Shown: positions 15,111-23,598 of the stretch, one piece after another
Layout: every line of letters begins with the position of its first letter
How positions within the stretch are numbered: the stretch's first letter is position 1
Assembly (NCBI RefSeq): GCF_025353885.1
Contig: NZ_JANXNX010000032.1
Location: forward strand, 1-37,684
Origin: Sphingomonas sp.
Lineage (GTDB): Bacteria > Pseudomonadota > Alphaproteobacteria > Sphingomonadales > Sphingomonadaceae
DNA: 37,684 nt
Reading direction: 5' to 3'
Notes under the pieces: model-generated
The model's input: the letters and a program-made list of their open reading frames with translations, nothing else
What the model was told of the DNA's origin: nothing
Databases searched by the model: none
Translations under genes and position numbers: made by a program

Positions 15111-16668
15111 CGACCGGGTCCCGGACGAGGTTGCGGACCACGACGGCGGCCCGCGCCGGGTTGGCACGGACGAAGTCGCGGACCAGTGCCACGCGCGCGG
15201 CGTAGCTGGGTGTCGCCTCGATCATGTCGAGCGTCACGTCGGACCGGTGCCCGTCAAGTTCGGTGCCGATCAGGCCGGCGATCTCACCGCGACGCTCCTC
15301 GGCAGCGGCATTGCGGCGCTTCAGCAAGGGGCGACCGACGCCGAAGATGAGCAGTGCCACGACCACGATCACGGCCAGGTCGCGACCTGCGGTGGCGATC
15401 CAGTCGGCCTGCCACCATACGGGGGTATCGACAGTGACAGGCTGGAAGGGGCGTGAGGTGACGATGACGGTGTCGCCACGCGTTCCGTCGAAGCCAACAG
15501 CACCTTTGACGAGCGCATCGAGCGCCGCCAGTTCGACGCCAGAGCGTTTTTTCGCACTGTCCTTCAGCGCGACGGCAACCGATAAGCGACGCACCTGTCC
15601 GCTGGCGCTCCGCGAGACAGAGACTTCGCGACCCAGCTCAAAGCTGCGGGTCGAATCTTCGGACGTTCGCCCCGGAGTGACGCCGGGCTGGGTCGCAGCC
15701 GGCGGGGTCGTGCTGACCGTGGAGGCGGGCGGCGGGGTGTTCGATAATGTGCCGGGGATACCAACCGCCGGTGGCGCATTGTCCGCCGAGGTCCAGCGCG
15801 ACTGTTCCTGCCGCAGGGCGCGGTCGCTTTCTGGAAATGTCTCGCGCGTTGCCTGACGCTCGTCGAAATTCAGGTCGGCATGGACCTCGGCGGTAAAGGC
15901 CTCAGCCCCGACCAATGGCGTCAGCAGTCTTGACAGGGCATCGCGGTAACGAGCCTCGATACGGTTCTGGACATCGATCTGGCGCGCGGCTTCGGCGGCC
16001 AGCGGGTCGCTGCGATCGGCGGACAGCAGGTGCCCCGCCTGGTCGACAATTGCGACATCGTCGGCGTTCAGGCCGTTGACCGACGACGCGACCAGGTGGG
16101 CAATGGCCTGAACTTGCGCGTCCGATAGCGTGCGACCGCTGGCCAGTTTGACCATGACTGACGCCGCAGACTTCACACGGTCGCGCACGAACAGGCTCGG
16201 CGGTTCGACGGCCAGATGGACCTTGGCGGTCTCGATCGGGTCGATTGCTTCGATGGTGCGCGCCAAGTCGGTCTCCCTGGCACCGCGCAGGCGTTCCCCC
16301 TCCAGCGCATGGCTGGCGCCCATCGGCAGCGCATCGAGCGACGCCGACCCACTGGGAGCCGATTTCGGCAACCCCTGCCCCGCCAGCAACATCCGGGCGC
16401 GATGATAATCGGCGGTCGATACGTCGAGCGCGCCGCTGTCACCGTCGATCCGATATTTGACCCCGGCGACATCAAGCGCCGCCGCGACCGCTGCCTTGTC
16501 GCTATCGCCAAGCGAGGCGAACAGCGGCTTTTGCGCGGGCGCACCGATTGCCATCCAGGCCAGCACAACCGCCAGCGCGACGCCCAGCAAGCCCAGCATC
16601 GGCAGGCTACGACGGACCAGCGGTTGGTTGACCAGCGAGCGCATCCGCAGCGCGACATCGGTCGCCAT
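15103..16668 (-). CDS. fliF: MS-ring protein FliF
   Basis: Inner-membrane ring on which the rest of the basal body is built, 521 residues (usual 520-570). Two membrane segments (about 20-42 and 430-450) bracket the periplasmic ring-building motifs, including QGLPKS, GERLRGARETDLARTIEAIDPIETAKVHLAVEPPSLF and SASVMVKL. A Pro/Thr-rich linker follows. The cytoplasmic FliG-binding tail ends RAAVVVRNLVRDPVDA. The start overlaps the fliE stop by one base (TGATG). Confidence 0.96.
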   Translation of the reverse strand: MATDVALRMRSLVNQPLVRRSLPMLGLLGVALAVVLAWMAIGAPAQKPLFASLGDSDKAAVAAALDVAGVKYRIDGDSGALDVSTADYHRARMLLAGQGLPKSAPSGSASLDALPMGASHALEGERLRGARETDLARTIEAIDPIETAKVHLAVEPPSLFVRDRVKSAASVMVKLASGRTLSDAQVQAIAHLVASSVNGLNADDVAIVDQAGHLLSADRSDPLAAEAARQIDVQNRIEARYRDALSRLLTPLVGAEAFTAEVHADLNFDERQATRETFPESDRALRQEQSRWTSADNAPPAVGIPGTLSNTPPPASTVSTTPPAATQPGVTPGRTSEDSTRSFELGREVSVSRSASGQVRRLSVAVALKDSAKKRSGVELAALDALVKGAVGFDGTRGDTVIVTSRPFQPVTVDTPVWWQADWIATAGRDLAVIVVVALLIFGVGRPLLKRRNAAAEERRGEIAGLIGTELDGHRSDVTLDMIEATPSYAARVALVRDFVRANPARAAVVVRNLVRDPVDA

Positions 16669-16982
16669 CAGACGGGCATGTTCATGATGTCACGATAGGC
16701 CGACAGCAATTTGTTGCGGACCTGCAGCGTCGCTTCGAACGAGATCGAGGCTTTCTGCCGGGCGAGCATGACCTGAGCGATGTCGGATTCGGTCCCGCGC
16801 TCGAACGCTTCGGACGCGGCCCCGGCCTTGGCTTGCAGCGCGTTGACCTCGGTCAGCATCTGGCCGAAACCAGATGGCGCGGCGGTCCTTGCGGTCGCAC
16901 TTTCGGCGGCGATATCCTGCATCGCCTTGCTGCGCGCCAGCACGGTGCCGCGCATCGCCATCAGACTGGTGGCGTCGATCAT
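16668..16982 (-). CDS. fliE: Basal body protein FliE
   Basis: Adapter between the MS ring and the rod, and the first gene of the long fliE-to-flhB operon. ATG 16982 gives 104 residues, the same as in enteric FliE. The open frame reaches a GTG at 17048, but that lies inside the sigma-54 promoter and cannot be in the transcript. The C-terminal part (SFEATLQVRNKLLSAYRDIMNMPV) is the conserved FliE end. No strong Shine-Dalgarno is visible, so the exact start is moderately sure. Confidence 0.92.
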   Translation of the reverse strand: MIDATSLMAMRGTVLARSKAMQDIAAESATARTAAPSGFGQMLTEVNALQAKAGAASEAFERGTESDIAQVMLARQKASISFEATLQVRNKLLSAYRDIMNMPV

Positions 16983-17014
16983 CGCGATGAGTTCTGAAGG
17001 GTCATTGGCCGTCC

Positions 17015-17050
17015 CGGTGATTGCGTTCCCCAGGAGACCTGCAATCACCG
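17015..17050. promoter_or_regulatory. 10-bp inverted repeat overlapping the fliE promoter
   Basis: CGGTGATTGC (17015-17024) and GCAATCACCG (17041-17050) are perfect reverse complements separated by 16 bp. The upstream arm contains the -12 element and spacer of the fliE sigma-54 promoter. The other arm lies just downstream of the expected transcription start. It could bind a repressor or the activator, or form a hairpin at the 5' end of the message. Confidence 0.55.
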
Positions 17051-17055
17051 TGCCA
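17041..17055 (-). promoter_or_regulatory. Sigma-54 promoter of the fliE operon
   Basis: On the minus strand TGGCAC (17055-17050), a 5-bp spacer, then TTGC (17044-17041), an exact match to the core sigma-54 -24/-12 consensus. The predicted start near 17030 leaves about 48 bases of leader before ATG 16982. It should drive the whole fliE-flhB run. Confidence 0.88.
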
Positions 17056-17129
17056 GTTGGTGCTTCCCTCGGCAGGAAGGGATCACGGCGTCAGACCAGC
17101 GTCGCCATAGTGTCAGGAAACCGACGCCC

Positions 17130-18530
17130 TCAGCCGGCAAGACCCAGCAGGTAGAGCGCGACACCCGCCAACGACGACGCGCCAAGGGTCGCCAGCATGC
17201 CGATCTTCAGCCGGAACACAGCGATGATCGCCAGCACGGTGAGCGCGAGCGCCCAAGGGTCGACGCTGTTCCAAACCGGCATGTCAAAATGCAACGGTCC
17301 CCCCACGAACCGTCGCACGTCGTGAAAGATCGTGTGGATGGCAAACCACGCCGCTAGGTTCAGGATAACCCCAACCACCGCCGCCGTAATGGCAGACAAG
17401 GCCCCGGTCACCGCTGCATTGCCACGCATCCGCTCGACGAAGGGCGCACCCAGAGATATCCACAGGAAGCACGGCAAAAACGTCACCCATGTCGCCAGTA
17501 ACCCACCGAGCGTGCCTGCAAGCAAAGGCGGCAGCATACCCGGGTTGCGAAACGCGCCCATGAAACCGACAAACTGTAGCACCATGATTAGCGGCCCCGG
17601 CGTGGTTTCCGCCATCCCCAAACCGTCCAGCATCTCGCGCGCCGTCAGCCAGTGGAAATGCTCCACCGCCTGCTGCGCGACATAGGCGAGCACGGCATAG
17701 GCACCGCCGAAGGTCACGACCGCCATCGTCGAAAAGAAGGTGGCGATCTGGGTAAAGACGTCGTGCCCGCCCAGCGTCAGCAACAGGACCGCGACCGGAG
17801 CCAGCCACAGTGCGAGCCATACGCTTGCCTGGCACAACGTCGCCTTGGTCGTTGGCGTTGCGTGTGCGGGCAGTTCGTCACCCAGCAGCGTGTTAACATC
17901 AGCCACGATCTTGTCGTTGGTTGCGCCATGGCCGCCCCCGACCATGAACGCAGACACGCCCCGCCGCCCCGCCAGGTAACCCACAAGCCCTGCCCCCAGA
18001 ATAATGATCGGGAATGGCACCCCGCAAAAAAAGATCAGCACAAACGCGACCGCGGCCAGCACGCGCATCGGTACATTCTTGAGCGCGCGCGACCCGATCC
18101 GGATCACTGCTTGCAAAACGACGGCCAGCACCGCGCACTTGAGGCCAAAGAACAGCGCCGACACGATCCCCACCGCACCATAAAGCGCATAGATCCAGCT
18201 CAGCACCATGATCCCCACCGCACCCGGCAGGATAAATAGCCCGCCAGCGACAATACCCCCGCGCGTCCGGTGCATGAGCCATCCGATGTAGGTCGCCAAC
18301 TGCTGCGCCTCGGGGCCTGGCAACACCATGCAGAAATTCAGCGCGTGGAGGAAGCGGTGCTCGCCGATCCAGCGTTTTTCCTCGACAAGAATCCGGTGCA
18401 TTACCGCGATCTGGCCAGCAGGGCCCCCAAACGACAGCAGTGAAATCCGTAACCACACCCAGAATGCCTCGCCCAGCGAGACGGCGGCAGGGCGTTGCAC
18501 AAGCGGTTCGGAACGTTCTTCGACAGACAT
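17130..18530 (-). CDS. chrA: ChrA-type chromate transporter
   Basis: Polytopic inner-membrane protein of 466 residues in the chromate ion transporter family, which exports chromate in characterised members. The two homologous halves each begin with the family signature: ISLLSFGGPAGQIAVMH near residue 30 and VVTFGGAYAVLAYVAQQAV near residue 265, followed by EMLDGLGMAETTPGPLIM. ATG 18530 is preceded by TGGAGGATGC. The gene has no evident flagellar role and separates the fliE operon from the flagellin gene. Actual substrate cannot be told from sequence; some family members are of unknown substrate. Confidence 0.92.
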   Translation of the reverse strand: MSVEERSEPLVQRPAAVSLGEAFWVWLRISLLSFGGPAGQIAVMHRILVEEKRWIGEHRFLHALNFCMVLPGPEAQQLATYIGWLMHRTRGGIVAGGLFILPGAVGIMVLSWIYALYGAVGIVSALFFGLKCAVLAVVLQAVIRIGSRALKNVPMRVLAAVAFVLIFFCGVPFPIIILGAGLVGYLAGRRGVSAFMVGGGHGATNDKIVADVNTLLGDELPAHATPTTKATLCQASVWLALWLAPVAVLLLTLGGHDVFTQIATFFSTMAVVTFGGAYAVLAYVAQQAVEHFHWLTAREMLDGLGMAETTPGPLIMVLQFVGFMGAFRNPGMLPPLLAGTLGGLLATWVTFLPCFLWISLGAPFVERMRGNAAVTGALSAITAAVVGVILNLAAWFAIHTIFHDVRRFVGGPLHFDMPVWNSVDPWALALTVLAIIAVFRLKIGMLATLGASSLAGVALYLLGLAG

Positions 18531-18613
18531 GACGCATCCTCCAGATCAGGACGATACTTGGGCGCGGTGCCTGGAGGGGAGATCGCATTCCCCGCGCCCC
18601 TGAAAGCATCTCC

Positions 18614-18630
18614 CTTGACGGGAAGTCAAG
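18614..18630. promoter_or_regulatory. Inverted repeat in the chrA-flagellin intergenic region
   Basis: CTTGAC (18614-18619) and GTCAAG (18625-18630) form a 6-bp inverted repeat with a 5-bp spacer. On the minus strand its right arm supplies a TTGAC box that could be a -35 for chrA, although no good -10 is seen 17 bp further on. It might be an operator for chrA. Confidence 0.3.
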
Positions 18631-18644
18631 CGAGCCGCCGCCGC

Positions 18645-18671
18645 TAAACTTGTCCGCCGACCCGCCGTTAC
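18645..18671 (+). promoter_or_regulatory. Sigma-28 (FliA) promoter of the flagellin gene
   Basis: TAAA (18645-18648), exactly 15 bp, then GCCGTTAC (18664-18671), six of eight bases of the -10 consensus. It lies about 55 bp before the flagellin ATG and explains filament synthesis as a late, FliA-dependent step. Confidence 0.8.
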
Positions 18672-18725
18672 CTCAATCGTGGCGAAGCAGGACGGGGTCC
18701 CGCCGCCGGAACAGGAAGGACGAAC

Positions 18726-19541
18726 ATGACCTATATCGGAACCAACGTCGCAGCGATCCGCTCGCAGACCGGCATCAACAAGGCCGCCATGGGCCTCAGC
18801 ACGGCGATGGAGCGACTTTCGAGCGGCAAGCGCATCAACGCCGCCAAGGACGACGCCGCTGGCCTCGCCATCGCCAGCCGCATGACATCGCAGGTCCGCG
18901 GCCTGACCGCGGCGATGCGCAACGCCAATGACGGAATTTCGCTGGCCCAGACGGCAGAAGGCGCGATGGGCGAGATTTCCAACATGCTGCAACGCGTCCG
19001 TGAACTTGCTGTCCAGTCGGCCAACGGCACGAATTCGGCAGGCGATCGCACGAACATCCAGACCGAAGTGACCGCACTGCTCGGCCAGATTGACGATGTC
19101 GCAAACAAGACGACGTTCAACAACATCAAACTGACCGACGGATCGGCGACCGCGCTGACGATCCAAACCGGCATGAACTCGGGTGATACGGTAACGCTGG
19201 CCATTGCCTCGATGACCACAACGGGCCTAAGCGTCGCAGCCGTAGATTTGTCGACTGCGGCAGGGGCAGCGACTGCACTCGGCTTGCTCGATACCGCCAT
19301 CGACACGGTCAATACCGGACGTGCCGCCATCGGTGCCGCCCAGAACCGCTTCGAAGCAACGATCAGCAACCTTACATCGACCGTCACGAACCTGACCGAA
19401 GCGCGCAGCCGGATCGAGGACGCCGATTTCTCGGCGGAAACGACCCAGCTCGCCAAGGCCCAGATTCTCAGCCAGGCGGCAACTGCCATGCTGGCACAGG
19501 CCAATCAGTCGCAGCAGAGCGTTCTGAAGTTGCTTCAGTAA
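18726..19541 (+). CDS. fliC: Flagellin (compact)
   Basis: Filament subunit of 271 residues. The N-terminal D0/D1 helices ([41 protein letters not shown]) and C-terminal helices ([22 protein letters not shown] through QSVLKLLQ) are well conserved. Only a short Thr/Ala-rich segment (about 140-190) replaces the variable outer D2/D3 domains, as in other small flagellins. A strong AGGAAGGA ribosome site precedes ATG 18726. A single flagellin gene is present, with its own sigma-28 promoter and terminator. Confidence 0.97.
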   Translation: MTYIGTNVAAIRSQTGINKAAMGLSTAMERLSSGKRINAAKDDAAGLAIASRMTSQVRGLTAAMRNANDGISLAQTAEGAMGEISNMLQRVRELAVQSANGTNSAGDRTNIQTEVTALLGQIDDVANKTTFNNIKLTDGSATALTIQTGMNSGDTVTLAIASMTTTGLSVAAVDLSTAAGAATALGLLDTAIDTVNTGRAAIGAAQNRFEATISNLTSTVTNLTEARSRIEDADFSAETTQLAKAQILSQAATAMLAQANQSQQSVLKLLQ

Positions 19542-19551
19542 CCACCGGATA

Positions 19552-19637
19552 CCGGACCATGTAATTTTGGGGTTGGTCCCCCGCCAGGTGGTCCGGCAAT
19601 GGCCCCGACGCTCCCCACGGCGTCGGGGCCTAATTTT
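19552..19637 (+). terminator. Strong intrinsic terminator and structured 3' end of the flagellin gene
   Basis: GGCCCCGACGC (19601-19611) and GCGTCGGGGCC (19620-19630) form an 11-bp perfect stem followed by TAATTTT. Just before it CCGGACCA (19552-19559) pairs with TGGTCCGG (19589-19596), with a GGGG/CCCC pair inside the loop. This gives a second hairpin that may stabilise the flagellin message. The convergent fliA gene ends at 19668. Confidence 0.88.
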
Positions 19638-19667
19638 GCGTGAAGCGAAACAGTTGAGGCGCTGATA

Positions 19668-20393
19668 TCAATCTCGATCGAGCACGAAACGCAGCTTGTT
19701 CAGGGCCGCCTTCTTGATCTGGCAGACCCGCGCCGCGCCCACGCCAAGCGTCTCGCCGATCTCATCGAGATTCAGTTCCTCGACGAAATACAGCTGCAAC
19801 ACCATCGCTTCGCGTTCGGGCAGTCCACCGATACCCCTGGCAATCGCAGCCTGTAATTGCGTCCGCTCGATAGCATCATCGGCGCGTTCTTCGACATCGG
19901 CAAACCACATCGAATGATCGGAATACAGGTCGTCGATCGATTCATGCCGGACCGACTGCGCCGCGTCCGCCATTGCATGATAGGTCGGCAAATCAACCCC
20001 CATTGCGTCGGCAAGCTCGGTATCTCCGGGCGGACGGCCATTGGCGCGTTCGAACTGGTCACGCGCGCCGGCGATGGCACGCCGCTTTGCCATGGCGGAG
20101 CGACATTGCGTGGCCTGTTTGCGCAGTCCGTCAATCATGCTGCCGCGGATCCTGAGAGAGGCGTAGGTCGCAAAGGCATGGCCGCGATCCTGATAACCTC
20201 GCGCCGCCTCGATCAGCGCAATCATGCCCGACTGGATCAGGTCCTCGACGTCGATCGCCGTAGAGACGCGGCCATGGACATGCCACGCGATCTTGCGAAC
20301 CAGGCCCATGTGTTCGCGGATCAGTTGTTCGGGATCAACGCGGCTTTCGGTGCCATATGTCAATGCGGCGACGGGCGTATCGACTAGCGCCAT
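19668..20393 (-). CDS. fliA: Flagellar sigma factor FliA (sigma-28)
   Basis: RNA polymerase sigma factor for late flagellar genes, 241 residues (usual 235-255). Region 2 reads HMGLVRKIAWHV...DVEDLIQSGMIALIEAARGYQ and GHAFATYASLRIRGSMIDGLR, the signature of sigma-28. Region 4 is LPEREAMVLQLYFVEELNLDEIGETLGVGAARVCQIKKAALNKL. It is the last gene of the transglycosylase-flhA-fliA operon and overlaps flhA by 10 bp, so it is expressed as a sigma-54-dependent middle gene. Its targets in this window are visible as four sigma-28 promoters. Confidence 0.96.
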   Translation of the reverse strand: MALVDTPVAALTYGTESRVDPEQLIREHMGLVRKIAWHVHGRVSTAIDVEDLIQSGMIALIEAARGYQDRGHAFATYASLRIRGSMIDGLRKQATQCRSAMAKRRAIAGARDQFERANGRPPGDTELADAMGVDLPTYHAMADAAQSVRHESIDDLYSDHSMWFADVEERADDAIERTQLQAAIARGIGGLPEREAMVLQLYFVEELNLDEIGETLGVGAARVCQIKKAALNKLRFVLDRD

Positions 20394-22486
20394 GTTGCGG
20401 CATCCTCGGTCAGCGCGGGGATGCCTGAGCCGACGACCGCGACGACATCGACGGGCTTGGCGTCGGGTATCTCGAGGAAGGACAGCACCGGCGTCTCCGG
20501 ATAATGCGGCCGCAGCAACCGCGACAGCGCTGCCCGTGCCAGAGGCGAGGTGATGATGGCGAAATTGCGCGCACCGGCCAGCAGTGGGGCGGCAGCAGTC
20601 CCGACCGCTGCCACGATCCGGGTCGACAGCCCCGGTTCGAACGGAAACTCGGCATCGGGCCCGACCTGCAGCGCTTGTGCCAACAGGAGTTCAAGGCCGG
20701 GATCGAGCGTGATTGCGGGAAGCGGCATGCGGACAGGAACGATGGTCTGAACGATCAACGCACCGATCCGCTGGCGCACGCCCTCGACCAGCACTTTCGG
20801 CGTGGCGGCCAGCGACGTGCAATCGATCATGGCGAGCGCGATGCGGCGAAAATCCTTGAGCGGCACGCCTTCGCTCAACAAGCTGCGGCACAGGGCGGCG
20901 ATGGCGGGTAGCCCGAACGGCTGCGGGGTCAGGCCCCGGGCAAGCTCGGGTGCGCTGTCCTTCAGTGCCTCGACCAGTTTTTGCGCCTCGTCGATGCCGA
21001 ACAGGTCGGCCGCCCCACCGACGATCGCGCGGTTCAGGTGCGTCGCGATGACGGTCGGTGCATCGACCACCGTGTAGCCCGCTGCAATCGCCTCCGACCG
21101 GCCCTCGGGCGCGACCCAAACCGCTTCCAGCCCGAACGTCGGATCCCTGACCGCGCGTCCCTCGACCGGGGTCTCGATGTCGCCTGAATCGAGCGCCAGA
21201 AAGTCGTCGGGAAACGCCTCGTCTTCGCCGACGACCATCCCGGCCAGCGTCAGGCGATAGGCATTGGGAGCAAGCGACAGATCGTCGCGGACGCGAACCT
21301 GTGGCACGACGAAGCCCAGTTCGCGCGAAAGCTGTCGCCGGATCGCAGTGATCCGCGCCATCAGCGGCGCGCCCCGCCGCTCGTCGACGAGCCCGATCAG
21401 CGCGTAGCCGATGTCGATCGACAGCGCCGCGCCGTCGTGCAGGTCGTTCCATTCGATCGCATGGGCAGGCCTGGCTGGCATCGGCGCAACCAGGACGATC
21501 GCGGACCGCTCCTTTTGGCGGAGGTGCCAGGCAAGCGCCGCGGCGCCGAGTGCGGCGGGCAGGACGATCAGGTGTGGCATCCCCGGCAACAGGCCGAGCA
21601 CCGCCATGATCGCGGCAACGGGGGTCCATGCCGCCGACTTGCCGAACTGCGCGGTCACCTGCCCCGCCAGGTTGAGCGGCGACGACACCCGCGTCACGAT
21701 GGCCGCCGCCGCAATCGACAGCAGCAGTGCTGGAACCTGCGCCACCAGCGCATCGCCGATCGCCAGCAGGACATAGGTCTTTGCCGCATCCTGCAGCGCC
21801 ATGCCGTGCGATACCGTGCCCAGCACGATGCCACCGACGATATTGATGGCAAGGATCATTACGCCCGCGACGGCATCGCCCTTCACGAATTTCGACGCCC
21901 CATCCATGGACCCGTAGAAGTCGGCCTCGGTTGCCACTTCCTGACGCCGCGCCTTGGCCTGTTCGGGGGTCATCAGCCCGGCATTCAAGTCGGCGTCGAT
22001 GGCCATCTGTTTGCCCGGCAGCGCGTCGAGCGTAAAGCGTGCCGACACTTCGGATACCCGCCCCGCACCCTTGGTGATGACGACCAGATTGATGATCATC
22101 ACGATGAGGAACACGAACAGCCCGACCACCCAGTTGCCGCCGATCACGAACGTCCCGAACGCCTCGATGACATGGCCTGCCGCCGCCTCACCCTTGTGCC
22201 CGGCGACCAGGACGACACGGGTTGAGGCGACGTTGAGGGACAGGCGCAACAGGGTCGCGAACAGCAGGACCGTGGGGAAAGAGGAAAACTCGATGGGTTG
22301 TGCCGCGTTCAGCGCGATCATTAGCACAGCGAGCGAGATCGCGATATTGGCGATGAAGCCGATGTCGAGCACGATGCTCGGCACGGGGACGATCATCAGC
22401 ACGACGATGGCGAGCGTCATGAACGGCAGGATACTGTTCCGCGCGGCGCTGCCCCACAGCCGCAACATGGTTGGCGAACGGCTCAT
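20384..22486 (-). CDS. flhA: Flagellar export gate protein FlhA
   Basis: Nonameric export-gate protein of 700 residues. Eight membrane helices occupy about the first 320 residues and the FHIPEP signature is present (KGAGRVSEVSARFTLDALPGKQMAIDADLNAG). The long cytoplasmic domain binds chaperones and substrates. ATG 22486 is used, overlapping the transglycosylase stop by ATGA; the frame upstream lies inside that gene. FlhA is separate from flhB here, unlike in enterics. Confidence 0.97.
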   Translation of the reverse strand: MSRSPTMLRLWGSAARNSILPFMTLAIVVLMIVPVPSIVLDIGFIANIAISLAVLMIALNAAQPIEFSSFPTVLLFATLLRLSLNVASTRVVLVAGHKGEAAAGHVIEAFGTFVIGGNWVVGLFVFLIVMIINLVVITKGAGRVSEVSARFTLDALPGKQMAIDADLNAGLMTPEQAKARRQEVATEADFYGSMDGASKFVKGDAVAGVMILAINIVGGIVLGTVSHGMALQDAAKTYVLLAIGDALVAQVPALLLSIAAAAIVTRVSSPLNLAGQVTAQFGKSAAWTPVAAIMAVLGLLPGMPHLIVLPAALGAAALAWHLRQKERSAIVLVAPMPARPAHAIEWNDLHDGAALSIDIGYALIGLVDERRGAPLMARITAIRRQLSRELGFVVPQVRVRDDLSLAPNAYRLTLAGMVVGEDEAFPDDFLALDSGDIETPVEGRAVRDPTFGLEAVWVAPEGRSEAIAAGYTVVDAPTVIATHLNRAIVGGAADLFGIDEAQKLVEALKDSAPELARGLTPQPFGLPAIAALCRSLLSEGVPLKDFRRIALAMIDCTSLAATPKVLVEGVRQRIGALIVQTIVPVRMPLPAITLDPGLELLLAQALQVGPDAEFPFEPGLSTRIVAAVGTAAAPLLAGARNFAIITSPLARAALSRLLRPHYPETPVLSFLEIPDAKPVDVVAVVGSGIPALTEDAATWR

Positions 22487-23214
22487 GCCCGGACCCCCAG
22501 CGACGCCAGCATCAGATAGGCGAGGCGCGCGTTGATCGGGTTGATCGTCCGCGCCGGGCTGGCGGTGGCCCATTGCTGCGGTCCTGGGGGCGCGGCTTCC
22601 GGCTGGAATTTGGTCGCGAACCGCTGGCGTATTTCGGTCAGCGAACGCGGCGCGCCCGAACGTTCATAAAAGACCGATCGATTGGCTCGAGCCGCCGCCG
22701 GAAACAGTGCTGCGCCCGACGCAGCAGGATCGGTCTCTACCGCTTGCAGGAACCGGCCCGCCCCCGCTGCGCCCAGGAAATGCGCGAGATACAGATCGAC
22801 CGATTGAACGCTATGGCCAAGCCTGCGCTCCAGCGACGCGCGGTTGTCCGACGCGAATTCGGCCGCCATCGCAGCGGACGTCTCCGGGTTTCGTCGCAGC
22901 GCCAGTATCGCCGCCCGCGCACCGGCGTCCGCCACCCGGTAACGCCCGTCGCGCCCGCGTGAAATGGCGGCGGCCTCCGCCCCCAGCCCATGCTCCGCGC
23001 CATGTCTGGCGACCGTGCCGAGCCATGTCTGTTCAACGAATTGGTAAAGACCCGTCGCCGACGATGTCCCCGCCCTGGCATCGGGGTCCAGCCCGCTTTC
23101 GACCTTCGCCTGGCTATACAGATATGAAAAGGCCACGCCCGTCCGGGTGGACGCCGTGGCAATCGCGTCGTGCACGCGAGCGGCCTGCGCCGCGCTGGAT
23201 ACCGTCGAAACCAT
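22483..23214 (-). CDS. SLT-type lytic transglycosylase of the flagellar cluster
   Basis: Probable peptidoglycan lytic transglycosylase of 243 residues that opens the cell wall for rod growth. The catalytic region is YSQAKVESGLDPDARAGTSSATGLYQF, with the Glu of KVESG as likely catalytic acid, plus DLYLAHFLGAAGAGRFL later. No clear signal peptide is seen, so export may be through the flagellar apparatus, as for SltF-type or FlgJ-type enzymes. ATG 23214 is preceded by GGGGAG at good spacing; a TTG at 23226 is less likely. It is the first gene of the flhA-fliA operon. Confidence 0.85.
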   Translation of the reverse strand: MVSTVSSAAQAARVHDAIATASTRTGVAFSYLYSQAKVESGLDPDARAGTSSATGLYQFVEQTWLGTVARHGAEHGLGAEAAAISRGRDGRYRVADAGARAAILALRRNPETSAAMAAEFASDNRASLERRLGHSVQSVDLYLAHFLGAAGAGRFLQAVETDPAASGAALFPAAARANRSVFYERSGAPRSLTEIRQRFATKFQPEAAPPGPQQWATASPARTINPINARLAYLMLASLGVRA

Positions 23215-23219
23215 GACAC

Positions 23220-23238
23220 TCCCCAATGGATATGGGGA
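23220..23238. promoter_or_regulatory. Inverted repeat over the transglycosylase leader and Shine-Dalgarno
   Basis: TCCCCA (23220-23225) and TGGGGA (23233-23238) are reverse complements with a 7-bp spacer. On the message the pairing arm includes the GGGGAG ribosome site of the gene starting at 23214. It may be an activator site or a hairpin that hides the ribosome site. Confidence 0.4.
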
Positions 23239-23244
23239 AGTTCT

Positions 23245-23259
23245 GCAAAGCCCGTGCCA
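23245..23259 (-). promoter_or_regulatory. Sigma-54 promoter of the transglycosylase-flhA-fliA operon
   Basis: On the minus strand TGGCAC (23259-23254), 5 bp, TTGC (23248-23245), an exact core match. The expected start near 23233 is about 20 bases before ATG 23214. It sits between the flgM end (23278) and the transglycosylase. Confidence 0.88.
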
Positions 23260-23277
23260 GATTAGGGAGTGGCCAGA

Positions 23278-23541
23278 TCAGTCGGCGATCGGGCCCAGAT
23301 CGCTCGCGATCATGCGCGCGGCAATGGCGTCGGGATCGGCCCCGTAGCTGCCATCGGCAATCGCAGTCCGCAGTTGCGCCACGCGCGATGCGTCGATGGG
23401 GGGACCTTGTGATGCCATCACTGCTATTGTCGAAAGATCACCCGATCTGACTGTCACGACACGCGGCGGGGCCGACGACGCGATCGGTCGCGCAACCCGC
23501 TCGACCGGGCCAGTCCCGCTCACCCTAACGCCATCGACCAT
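23278..23541 (-). CDS. flgM: Anti-sigma-28 factor FlgM
   Basis: Small protein of 87 residues that binds FliA until it is exported through the finished hook. The disordered Pro/Ser/Val-rich N-terminus and the C-terminal sigma-binding part (IDASRVAQLRTAIADGSYGADPDAIAARMIASDL) fit FlgM. ATG 23541 has GGAGG 8 bases upstream; GTG 23544 is an alternative. It follows flgA, the common order, and has its own sigma-28 promoter at 23572-23598, so FliA drives its own inhibitor. Confidence 0.9.
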   Translation of the reverse strand: MVDGVRVSGTGPVERVARPIASSAPPRVVTVRSGDLSTIAVMASQGPPIDASRVAQLRTAIADGSYGADPDAIAARMIASDLGPIAD

Positions 23542-23571
23542 CACATCGCCCTCCGCTCGTACACCCTCCGG

Positions 23572-23598
23572 ATAACGGCTTATGACGGGAAAGCTTAA
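23572..23598 (-). promoter_or_regulatory. Sigma-28 (FliA) promoter of flgM
   Basis: On the minus strand TTAA (23598-23595), exactly 15 bp, then GCCGTTAT (23579-23572). The -35 differs by one base from TAAA, while the -10 equals that of the fliD unit. The element begins immediately after the flgA stop codon. Confidence 0.72.

Noticed and set aside
17048-17048. GTG start for a longer FliE
   Set aside because: It lies inside the sigma-54 promoter, upstream of any possible transcript from it.
20079-20095. TGGCAC...TTGC on the plus strand inside fliA, resembling a sigma-54 promoter
   Set aside because: The spacing is 6 bp instead of 5, it is antisense in a conserved gene, and no gene follows in that direction.
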